Source: Candidatus Doudnabacteria bacterium Gr01-1014_77
GTDB taxonomy: Bacteria; Patescibacteriota; Doudnabacteria; UBA920; VMFF01
Length of the DNA: 7,548 nt
Assembly: GCA_007375915.1 (NCBI GenBank)
Contig: VMFF01000036.1
Coordinates: 1 to 7,548 of the forward strand
Direction of reading: 5' to 3'
Below are positions 1 to 5,199 of the stretch, piece after piece. Each line of letters begins with the position of its first letter. Positions within the stretch are counted from its first letter, which is position 1. The translations under genes were made by a program, and so were the position numbers. The notes under the pieces were generated by a model that was given only the letters and a program-made list of their open reading frames with translations, did no database searches and was not told where the DNA came from.

Positions 1-74
1 TTTTTACCGCGATTGGAGGAATCAAGCGACTCCACCAGATGCGTACGAACGAAACAACGCCCGTTCAAGGATAA
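1..74 (+). other. Possible C-terminal tail of an upstream gene (left edge)
   Basis: The reading frame starting at base 3 is open from the window edge to TAA at 72-74, immediately followed by a second TAA. The two other forward frames are also open here (to about 102 and 117), so coding is not proven and the frame is uncertain. Base composition (30 of 60 G+C in bases 1-60) matches the sigma-factor block to the right rather than the AT-rich genes. This suggests that the GC-rich block extends leftward beyond the window. No family can be recognised from so few residues. Confidence 0.2.
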
Positions 75-97
75 TAACCTTGCGGGTGTTTCGTTTT
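56..97 (+). terminator. Two-tier hairpin terminator of an upstream unit
   Basis: Outer stem AACGCCCG (56-63) pairs with CGGGTGTT (83-90), with one G-U pair. After a two-base bulge, an inner stem CAAGG (66-70) pairs with CCTTG (78-82) around the loop ATAATAA. A T-rich tail (TCGTTTTGTTT) follows, so it reads as a rho-independent terminator for a gene to the left of the window. One reading frame that is open from the window edge stops inside the loop, at tandem TAA codons (72-77), so a coding sequence may end within the hairpin. The outer arm ACGCCCGTT recurs in the hairpin at 5141-5178. Confidence 0.6.
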
Positions 98-99
98 GT

Positions 100-128
100 T
101 TGACCTATTCTCCATGAGGTGAAATAAT
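100..128 (+). promoter_or_regulatory. Candidate promoter of the sigma-factor gene
   Basis: TTGACC (100-105) is a good -35 box. AATAAT (123-128) lies 17 bases downstream as a -10 box; the alternative TAATCT (125-130) would give a 19-base spacer. The predicted transcript starts near 135 and has a leader of about 35 bases before the ATG at 170. The TTTGACC-n-ATTCT core is nearly repeated at 4439-4452, in front of the other GC-rich block. Confidence 0.45.
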
Positions 129-169
129 CTAGGTGTTAGCAGGTTCCTTTCCCTTAGCGTGGAGGCGCG

Positions 170-775
170 ATGGCAAAGCGTTCTGTAAGTGTTCGCAGCC
201 CCGACGCTATGGTTTTGGGAGCAAGCGATCAGGAGCTGGTGCAGAGATTTCTTGCTGGTGATGAGTTCGCTTTCAAGGAGCTCTACAACAGAAACCGCAA
301 GTCCTTGCTTGAGTTTGCCTTCCAGCTTGTTGGGGGTGATTCAGACGCTGCGGAAGAAATTTCTGAGACGTGCTGGTTGAAGATTTTGCGCAGCCTAGAT
401 ACCTTCAGTGGTCGCGGCAGCTTTCGCGGATGGGCTGGCACGATCCTGCGCAACATCTTCAAGGATCAGTTCAAGAAGGGTGAATACAAATACTGCGAGA
501 CTCATCCGCCATGTTTCGAGTTTGAAGAATGGTGCCCAGCGCATCCTTCGATGGATCCGCTGGAGGAGCTCATTTACAACGAAGAGATGGATCGAGTAAT
601 GGCGCGCTTGGGAAGTTTGCCTGATGGCATTCGGAGGACTTTTGTCATCGTGCACTTTGAGGGGCGCTCCTACAACGAGGCTGCGAGACTGCTTCGTATT
701 AATGTCGGAGCTTTGAAGATGCGTCTGGTCCGTGCACGACGTGCGTTGCGGGAAGTAATAGCAGAACAGCAGTAA
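170..775 (+). CDS. ECF-type sigma-70 family RNA polymerase sigma factor
   Basis: This is a 201-residue alternative sigma factor that would direct RNA polymerase to a dedicated set of promoters. Region 2 spans about residues 22-103: a region 2.1 LVQRF-AFKELY segment, then AEEISETCWLKILRSL and a GSFRGWAGTILRN segment typical of 2.2-2.4. Region 4 spans about 136-195 and has the helix-turn-helix GRSYNEAARLL-ALKMRLVRARRAL. The linker is odd: C109, H112, C115, C122 and H125 sit in 17 residues, which could bind zinc or sense redox state (inference). The start is well supported by GGAGG at 161-165, four bases before the ATG. G+C is about 55% in a sampled line, well above the neighbouring genes. No anti-sigma gene follows in this window; it may lie to the left or be absent. 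The family call is firm; the regulon is unknown. Confidence 0.9.
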   Translation: MAKRSVSVRSPDAMVLGASDQELVQRFLAGDEFAFKELYNRNRKSLLEFAFQLVGGDSDAAEEISETCWLKILRSLDTFSGRGSFRGWAGTILRNIFKDQFKKGEYKYCETHPPCFEFEEWCPAHPSMDPLEELIYNEEMDRVMARLGSLPDGIRRTFVIVHFEGRSYNEAARLLRINVGALKMRLVRARRALREVIAEQQ

Positions 776-776
776 C

Positions 777-782
777 GGAGGA
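777..782 (+). promoter_or_regulatory. Orphan Shine-Dalgarno-like GGAGGA after the sigma stop
   Basis: GGAGGA begins one base after the sigma factor's TAA and resembles the ribosome binding sites of the GC-rich block genes. No ATG, GTG or TTG follows at normal spacing; the next bases run straight into the hairpin at 791-813. It may be a relic of a lost downstream small gene, comparable to the coupled peptide gene at 5005-5133, or chance. Confidence 0.25.
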
Positions 783-790
783 AAGCAGAT

Positions 791-813
791 CCCGTCCCAG
801 TTTCTGGGACGGG
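791..813 (+). other. Perfect 10-bp hairpin downstream of the sigma gene
   Basis: CCCGTCCCAG (791-800) and CTGGGACGGG (804-813) form a perfect ten-base-pair stem around TTT. No T-run follows (GCCAAAAG), so it is not a canonical rho-independent terminator by itself. It may protect the 3' end of the sigma mRNA, act together with the T-run hairpin at 834-859, or be a structured recombination site. Only the structure is visible directly. Confidence 0.6.
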
Positions 814-833
814 GCCAAAAGAGGGGCTAATAG

Positions 834-859
834 GGATGTTTGGTGGGCATCCTTTTTTT
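834..859 (+). terminator. Hairpin plus T7 terminator before the decarboxylase operon
   Basis: GGATG (834-838) pairs with CATCC (848-852); two G-T pairs can extend the stem inward, and seven T residues (853-859) follow. It plausibly ends sigma-factor transcription and insulates the operon that starts at 888. The stem is short, so its strength is uncertain. Confidence 0.55.
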
Positions 860-875
860 GTTCCCTCCTTTTATG

Positions 876-881
876 TAATAT
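876..881 (+). promoter_or_regulatory. -10-like box of an apparently leaderless operon
   Basis: TAATAT (876-881) ends six bases before the ATG at 888, so transcription would start at or next to the start codon. The usual -35 position falls in the T-run of the preceding terminator and shows no good match. No Shine-Dalgarno site precedes the ATG, which fits leaderless translation. Confidence 0.45.
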
Positions 882-887
882 ATCTCT

Positions 888-2426
888 ATGACCACAGCAG
901 AAGTATTAGTAAAATGCCTTGAAGAACAGGGTGTTAAATATGTTTTCGGTATTCCTGGAGAAGAGAATCTTGCTTTCTTGGAAGCCTTAAGAACCTCATC
1001 TATTAAGCTTGTTGTTACAAGGCATGAACAAGCTGCTGTTTTCATGGCAGCTACATTTGGACGCTTAACAGGAAAAGCCGGTGTTGCACTATCAACGCTT
1101 GGTCCTGGAGCAACAAATCTTGTTACAGGTGTTGCATATGCTCAGCTTGGTGGTATGCCTCTTTTGGTTATTACCGGTCAAAAACCAGTTCGTAAAAGCA
1201 AACAAGGACGTTTTCAGATCATTGATGTTGTATCTATGATGAAGCCTTTAACTAAGATGACTGCGAGAATTGATGATCCCTCTGTTGCTGCCCAACTTGT
1301 TAGAAAAGCTTTTGAGATTGCTGAAACAGAAAGGCCTGGTGCTACACATTTAGAATTGCCAGAAGACATTGCTTCAGAAGAAGTTGTTGGTGATGTTGAC
1401 TGTAGATCAAACATTAAACCTTACAGAGAAGCTCCAAGTAAGGAAAGTATTTTAAGAGCTGTTGAATTAATTCAAAGTGCGAAGCATCCTGTTGTTTTGA
1501 TTGCTGCTGGAGCTAATAGAAAACGTATTCATACGGAACTTTCTGCTTTCATTGAAAAAACAAAGATTCCTTTTGTTACAACTCAAATGGGCAAAGGTGT
1601 GTTAGATGAGATGTCTCCAAGCTATTTAGGTACAACAGCTTTAAGTGCTGATGATTATGTGCACTGTGCTTTAGAGCGTTCTGATTTAATTTTATGTATT
1701 GGTCATGACACTGTTGAAAAACCCCCTGTCATTATGATTCCAAGCAAAAGAGAGCAAGAATCCTGGGATCTTCAATATTATGAGAGAATTGCTTTGAAGA
1801 TGAGAAAACAGATAACAGAAAAATCTGATAGTACTTCTTTTCCTTTAAAACCCCAAAGAATTGTTGCTGAATTACAAGAAATCTTTTCAGGAGCTGATTC
1901 TGGGATTTTATGTTTGGATAATGGAATGTACAAACTTTGGATTGCTAGAGGTTTCTTTGCAAGAGAACAAAACAGTGTTTTGCTTGATAATGCTTTGGCA
2001 ACAATGGGAGCAGGATTGCCTTCTGCGGTCGCTGCTAAAATGTTAAATCCAGAGAAAAAGGTTTTAGCAGTTGTTGGTGATGGTGGGTTTATGATGTCAT
2101 CATCTGAGCTTGAAACAGCCAAGCGTTTGAATCTTGATCTTGTTGTTTTGATCTTAAATGATAATGGTTATGGTATGATTAAATGGAAGCAAGAGTCTGA
2201 TGGTTTAACTAATTTTGGATTAGATTTTAATAATCCGGATTTTGTTAAGTTTGCAGAAAGCTTTGGTGCAAAAGGGATTCAAATTAAAGAGGCAGGGGAA
2301 TTAAAACCTGCTTTAGAAAAAGCTTTCTTAGATGGTGGTGTTCATGTTATTGATTGTCCAATTGATTACACAGAAAATGTTTTAGTTTTTGACAAGGAAT
2401 TAAAAGAAAAGACTTGTGATCTTTAA
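888..2426 (+). CDS. ThDP-dependent acetolactate-synthase-like enzyme; candidate 2-oxoglutarate decarboxylase
   Basis: This 512-residue cytoplasmic enzyme belongs to the acetolactate synthase/pyruvate decarboxylase superfamily. The N-terminal domain carries the ThDP-activating glutamate E47 (TRHEQAA) and STLGPGATNL (69-78). The C-terminal ThDP/Mg site is GDGG (397-400) with NDN at 424-426, and the end of the protein (HVIDCPIDYTENV) resembles AlsS-type enzymes. No regulatory subunit gene (ilvN) adjoins; instead an SSADH-type dehydrogenase starts ten bases later. In Synechococcus sp. PCC 7002 such an adjacent pair converts 2-oxoglutarate to succinic semialdehyde and then succinate, so that reaction is the best-supported inference. 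Acetolactate synthesis or another 2-oxoacid decarboxylation remains possible. The protein is shorter than relatives (about 545-570 residues, from memory), apparently lacking a middle-domain segment after residue 280. The ATG has no Shine-Dalgarno site. Confidence 0.85.
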   Translation: MTTAEVLVKCLEEQGVKYVFGIPGEENLAFLEALRTSSIKLVVTRHEQAAVFMAATFGRLTGKAGVALSTLGPGATNLVTGVAYAQLGGMPLLVITGQKPVRKSKQGRFQIIDVVSMMKPLTKMTARIDDPSVAAQLVRKAFEIAETERPGATHLELPEDIASEEVVGDVDCRSNIKPYREAPSKESILRAVELIQSAKHPVVLIAAGANRKRIHTELSAFIEKTKIPFVTTQMGKGVLDEMSPSYLGTTALSADDYVHCALERSDLILCIGHDTVEKPPVIMIPSKREQESWDLQYYERIALKMRKQITEKSDSTSFPLKPQRIVAELQEIFSGADSGILCLDNGMYKLWIARGFFAREQNSVLLDNALATMGAGLPSAVAAKMLNPEKKVLAVVGDGGFMMSSSELETAKRLNLDLVVLILNDNGYGMIKWKQESDGLTNFGLDFNNPDFVKFAESFGAKGIQIKEAGELKPALEKAFLDGGVHVIDCPIDYTENVLVFDKELKEKTCDL

Positions 2427-2436
2427 TTAAAAAGTT

Positions 2437-3822
2437 ATGGCTATACAAACACTAAATCCAGCAACCGGAGAGGTTGTAAAAGAGTTTAAAGAGATAACTG
2501 ATCAAGAGTTAGAGCAAAAACTTGCTTTAGCAGAAAACGCTTTTAAGGTTTGGAGAAAAACAACTTTTAAAGAACGAGCTGATTTAATGATGAAGCTTGG
2601 AACATATTTGGTTGAAAACAAGGAGAAGCTTGGTTCTTTGCAGACTTTGGAAATGGGAAAAACAATTTCAAGTTCAGAAACAAGCGCTGCTAAGTGCGGG
2701 TTGGTTTGCGAGTATTATGCTGAGAATGCAGAGAAAATGCTTTCAGATGAAGCTGTGGTTACAGATGATTCAGAAGCATACGTTGCTTTTGATCCATTGG
2801 GAATTGTTTTAGCAGTTATGCCTTGGAATTTTCCTTTGTGGCAAGTATATCGTTTTGCAGCACCAGCTTTGATGGCAGGTAATGTTGCTTTGTTAAAGCA
2901 TGCGTCTAATGTTCCTCAGTGTGCTTTAGCAATTGAAGAATCTTTTAAAGCTGTTGGTTTTCCTGACGGTGTTTTTCAAACCTTATTGGTTTCTTCTGAA
3001 AGAACAGAGAGGATAATACGGGATAACAGGGTTAAGGCTGTTACTTTAACAGGAAGTGAAAAAGCAGGAGCAAGTGTTGCTTCAATAGCTGCTTCTGAGA
3101 TTAAGAAAGCTGTTTTAGAACTTGGAGGTAGTGATCCTTTTGTTGTGTTTGCAGATGCTGATTTAGAAAGCACGGTTAAACAAGCTGTTTCTGCAAGACT
3201 TCAAAACAACACAGGACAAAGCTGTATTTCTGCTAAGAGATTCATAGTTGCAGAAAGCATTGTTGAGAAATTTACAAAAGGTGTTGTTGAGGAAATATCT
3301 AAGTTAAAGGTAGGAGATCCTAGTGATAGAAGTGTTGATGTTGGTCCTTTAGCAACAGAGCAGATTTTAAAAGAGATTGAAAAACAGGTTCAAGAATCCG
3401 TTGCTTTAGGTGCAAAGTTAGAGGTTGGAGGAAAGAGGATTGGTGATGTTGGGTATTTTTATGCTCCAACAGTTTTAACTAATGTTAAAAAGGGTATGCC
3501 GGTTTATGATCAAGAAACTTTTGGTCCTGTTTTGGCAATAATCTCTTTTGATGATTCAAAAGAAGACCGCGGTTTTGAAGAGGCTGTTAGTATTTCAAAT
3601 GACACTGAGTTTGGGCTTGGAGCTTCGGTTTGGACAAAGGATATGGTTTTAGCAAAGAAAGCAACAAGAGAAATTGATGCAGGAAGTGTTTTTGTTAATA
3701 CTCCTGTTAAATCAGATCCAAGACTTCCGTTTGGAGGCATTAAACGCTCTGGATATGGTAGAGAGCTTTCAAGTTATGGTATTAGAGAGTTTGTAAATAT
3801 TAAGAGTGTTAGGATTAAATAG
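2437..3822 (+). CDS. gabD: NAD(P)+-dependent aldehyde dehydrogenase, succinate-semialdehyde dehydrogenase type
   Basis: This is a complete 461-residue aldehyde dehydrogenase, predicted to oxidise succinic semialdehyde to succinate. Catalytic elements are intact: PWNFP with the oxyanion asparagine N131, the general base E228 in LELGG, the nucleophile C263 in NTGQSC, and the cofactor-ribose glutamate E360 in ETFGP. The opening MAIQTLNPATGEVV, the LLKHASNVPQ segment (152-161) and PFGGIKRSGYGRE (431-443) resemble the GabD1/cyanobacterial SSADH branch. From memory, that branch tends to prefer NADP+. It starts ten bases after the decarboxylase stop, with only a weak AAAAAG upstream, so it is almost certainly co-transcribed. 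Pairing with the ThDP enzyme suggests substrate hand-over of the aldehyde. Other aldehyde substrates cannot be excluded from sequence. Confidence 0.88.
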   Translation: MAIQTLNPATGEVVKEFKEITDQELEQKLALAENAFKVWRKTTFKERADLMMKLGTYLVENKEKLGSLQTLEMGKTISSSETSAAKCGLVCEYYAENAEKMLSDEAVVTDDSEAYVAFDPLGIVLAVMPWNFPLWQVYRFAAPALMAGNVALLKHASNVPQCALAIEESFKAVGFPDGVFQTLLVSSERTERIIRDNRVKAVTLTGSEKAGASVASIAASEIKKAVLELGGSDPFVVFADADLESTVKQAVSARLQNNTGQSCISAKRFIVAESIVEKFTKGVVEEISKLKVGDPSDRSVDVGPLATEQILKEIEKQVQESVALGAKLEVGGKRIGDVGYFYAPTVLTNVKKGMPVYDQETFGPVLAIISFDDSKEDRGFEEAVSISNDTEFGLGASVWTKDMVLAKKATREIDAGSVFVNTPVKSDPRLPFGGIKRSGYGRELSSYGIREFVNIKSVRIK

Positions 3823-3834
3823 AGTATTTGTTTT

Positions 3835-3863
3835 TTGCTTTAAAAGTGTTAATATATTGATAT
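3835..3863 (+). promoter_or_regulatory. Candidate promoter of the Cys-rich membrane protein gene
   Basis: TTGCTT (3835-3840) and TGATAT (3858-3863) are spaced by 17 bases; TATATT (3861-3866) is an alternative -10. Transcription would begin around 3870-3873, giving a leader of about 20 bases to the ATG at 3894, which has an AAAGGA site. The -10 region lies inside the palindrome at 3849-3868. No convincing terminator separates this from the dehydrogenase stop at 3822, so read-through is possible. Confidence 0.35.
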
Positions 3864-3868
3864 ATTAA
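3849..3868. repeat. Perfect 9-2-9 inverted repeat, possible operator
   Basis: TTAATATAT (3849-3857) and ATATATTAA (3860-3868) are perfect inverted repeats separated by TG. The element covers the candidate -10 box of the downstream Cys-rich membrane protein gene, a typical place for a repressor operator. As a transcript it would be a weak all-A/U hairpin, so a terminator role is unlikely. The AT-rich background raises the chance of coincidence, though nine perfect pairs is notable. Confidence 0.4.
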
Positions 3869-3893
3869 AAACATAATGAAACAAAGGAAAAAT

Positions 3894-4391
3894 ATGGAAA
3901 AAAATACAAAAAATGATTCCTGCTATTGCGACGGAAAGTATTGCTGTGGCAATCATGGTTTCTTTCACAGAAACCCATTTTGGCGTATTGCTAAGATTTT
4001 GTTTTTAGCTTTAATAATTTTGTTAGTGTTTAAGATTGGTATTGGAGTTGGTATGTACAGCTCTGGTTTTAGAGCAACTTTTGGAAATAACGGAATGATG
4101 ATTACTAAGGGCTTTAGTACATCATCAATGCCTGGCGCTAATATGATGTACTCATTTGGTAAGGCTGGTGTATTTGCAGGACAGAGAATTGCTGGAACAA
4201 TTGCAAGTATTGATGGAAATGAAATCACTTTGAATGATAATTCAGGAGAACAGCAAATAGTATACACTTCTGCATCAACTGTGATTATGTCTGATAATGT
4301 TGAAATTCCACTTTCAGATTTGAAAGCAAAGCAGTTTGTCATTGTTATGGTTTCAGATGATATGACTGCCCAAAGCATAGAAGTTAAGTAA
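3894..4391 (+). CDS. Cys-rich single-pass membrane protein with DUF5666-like extracytoplasmic domain
   Basis: This 165-residue protein has a short cytoplasmic head containing C10, C12, C17, C18, H21 and H25, which look suited to metal or redox chemistry (inference). One membrane helix spans about residues 32-56. A Gly/Ser/Met-rich linker follows, then a small beta-rich domain (about 98-165: GTIASIDGNEITL, then STVIM and LSDLKAKQFVIV) that resembles the DUF5666/OB-like fold common in Patescibacteria. The orientation with the domain outside is inferred. I chose the ATG at 3894 because AAAGGA (3883-3888) lies five bases before it. An in-frame ATG at 3876 would add six residues (MKQRKN). The gene is a single unit between a candidate operator-promoter and a strong terminator. 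No biochemical function is known to me. Confidence 0.75.
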   Translation: MEKNTKNDSCYCDGKYCCGNHGFFHRNPFWRIAKILFLALIILLVFKIGIGVGMYSSGFRATFGNNGMMITKGFSTSSMPGANMMYSFGKAGVFAGQRIAGTIASIDGNEITLNDNSGEQQIVYTSASTVIMSDNVEIPLSDLKAKQFVIVMVSDDMTAQSIEVK

Positions 4392-4404
4392 GCAGAAAAA
4401 CTTT

Positions 4405-4436
4405 AAATACCCCAAAGATTTCTTTGGGGTATTTTT
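4405..4436 (+). terminator. Strong rho-independent terminator
   Basis: A 13-base-pair perfect stem (4405-4417 with 4422-4434) contains CCCC/GGGG and a four-base ATTT loop, and the T-run ending at 4436 follows. It ends the membrane protein transcript. The flanking A-run also makes it partly usable from the opposite strand. Confidence 0.9.
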
Positions 4437-4439
4437 GTT

Positions 4440-4468
4440 TTGACCGCATTCTATTTTTGTGTTAATTT
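4440..4468 (+). promoter_or_regulatory. Candidate promoter of the second GC-rich block
   Basis: TTGACC (4440-4445) and TAATTT (4463-4468) are spaced by exactly 17 bases. Transcription would start near 4475 and give a leader of about 39 bases to the ATG at 4514. The -35 sequence sits directly at the end of the preceding terminator's T-run, the same arrangement as at 97-105 before the sigma gene. Confidence 0.5.
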
Positions 4469-4513
4469 GATTCAATCCGCGATTTGATGTATTCCCAAAC
4501 CATGGAGGGCCAG

Positions 4514-5005
4514 ATGCAGCGGATTTTGTTGCAGTTTGTCAGTATCGCTCTGTTTGCTTTGACCCTTCAGGGGCAAGGTAGCAGAAAGGCTGACTGTCTC
4601 ACTTGCAAGACAGAAGTTGTTGGGTTTGACACTGCTTCGGCAAGGGTTGAGCTCGAATGGCTTGTGTTCAGTGTCTTGCAGTTGCGACCAGTACTAGCTG
4701 AGAACCCCTGTGACTCAGCAGCAGGAGCCAAGCTTGCATGGTTCTTTGCTGGCACTGTTCTTGATTCTGTTAAGGCTGATCTTTCAAGAGCCTGCAGGAA
4801 CAAGAGCCAACCGCGGTTCACGAGGTCTAAGTCGCAGCTTAGACAGATCAAGGTTGTAACAGTAGACAGCGCCGTGATCCAGAGCCACGAGAACTTTGGT
4901 TGGTTCTTTTGGTGGAACGGTACATGGCACTGGACCGCAAGACGTTCTCAAGACAACCAATGGCGATTGTATACTGTAGGCCGTCGCAAACCACAGGAGG
5001 AGTGA
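4514..5005 (+). CDS. Secreted Trp-rich hypothetical protein with CxxC
   Basis: I do not recognise this 163-residue protein. An N-terminal signal peptide or anchor is clear (MQRILLQFVSIALFALTLQG, residues 1-20), so the rest should be exported. The mature part has C28-x-x-C31, C66 and C94, which could form disulfides or bind a metal. It also has a basic stretch around 93-112 and a striking aromatic patch, GWFFWWNGTWHW (129-140), of a kind seen in carbohydrate- or cell-wall-binding surfaces (inference only). The start was set at 4514 because GGAGG (4504-4508) precedes it by five bases and the signal peptide begins there. Upstream in-frame TTG (4484), ATG (4487) and ATG (4502) lack such sites. 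G+C is near 45-52% in sampled lines, unlike the AT-rich neighbours. Its stop overlaps the start of the next small gene. Confidence 0.7.
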   Translation: MQRILLQFVSIALFALTLQGQGSRKADCLTCKTEVVGFDTASARVELEWLVFSVLQLRPVLAENPCDSAAGAKLAWFFAGTVLDSVKADLSRACRNKSQPRFTRSKSQLRQIKVVTVDSAVIQSHENFGWFFWWNGTWHWTARRSQDNQWRLYTVGRRKPQEE

Positions 5006-5133
5006 TGTTCACGAGAGCTTTCTTTTCGAAGCTTCTCTTCCAGGTGATACAGGTTGTGATTTGCCTGGCTGGGATCTTCGGGTTCTGGATCGTGGCGAAC
5101 ACTGTAAGTTCGCTTCCAGTAGTTCCGTGGTGA
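5005..5133 (+). CDS. 42-residue single-pass membrane peptide, coupled to the upstream gene
   Basis: This small gene begins at an ATG that shares base 5005 with the preceding TGA (TGATG). It has an excellent AGGAGG site at 4995-5000, four bases before the ATG, so it should be translated by coupling or re-initiation. The product has a basic start (MFTRAFFSK), one hydrophobic helix (about residues 10-33, LLFQVIQVVICLAGIFGFWI) and a short tail ending PVVPW. It resembles membrane microproteins that assist or regulate a partner; the exported protein encoded just upstream is the obvious candidate partner (inference). No family is recognised. The overlap and ribosome binding site are the main evidence that it is real. 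Confidence 0.65.
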   Translation: MFTRAFFSKLLFQVIQVVICLAGIFGFWIVANTVSSLPVVPW

Positions 5134-5140
5134 CCCCAAG

Positions 5141-5186
5141 ACGCCCGTTTCGGTTCCTTTCGAGGAATCGGCGGGCGTTGGTGTTT
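5141..5186 (+). terminator. Two-tier GC-rich hairpin closing the second GC-rich block
   Basis: Outer stem ACGCCCG (5141-5147) pairs with CGGGCGT (5172-5178). Inner stem GGTTCCT (5152-5158) pairs with AGGAATC (5163-5169), with one G-T pair, around a TTCG loop. The tail TTGGTGTTTG is only moderately T-rich. It begins seven bases after the peptide gene's stop. The architecture and the outer arm ACGCCCGTT match the hairpin at 56-90. Confidence 0.7.
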
Positions 5187-5199
5187 GTGGATATGTTTT

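Noticed and set aside
10..40. tRNA 3' end, considered because of a GGAG/CTCC stem followed by ACCA
   Set aside because: The loop is 11 bases and lacks the GTTCRA T-loop pattern, and no acceptor partner or cloverleaf can be formed within the visible bases.
56..97. Integron attC-like recombination site, considered for the paired GC hairpins at 56-90 and 5141-5178
   Set aside because: Neither hairpin shows the required RYYYAAC and GTTRRRY core pair, and no integrase is present. A terminator is the simpler reading.
395..655. 86-residue minus-strand open frame inside the sigma factor gene
   Set aside because: It is antisense to a well-recognised ECF sigma factor and has no supporting motif or ribosome site.
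888..2426. Plain biosynthetic acetolactate synthase (ilvB) call
   Set aside because: There is no adjacent ilvN or ilvC, the C terminus is AlsS-like rather than IlvB-like, and the operon partner is an SSADH-type dehydrogenase. It is kept only as an alternative.
3823..3870. Terminator after the aldehyde dehydrogenase gene
   Set aside because: The only inverted repeat is all A/T (3849-3868) and is not followed by a T-run on the plus strand, so it fits an operator better than a terminator.
3965..4378. 137-residue minus-strand open frame opposite the Cys-rich membrane protein gene
   Set aside because: It lies fully antisense to a gene with a good ribosome site, a membrane helix and its own terminator. 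It shows no domain, and its composition fits a reverse-strand shadow.
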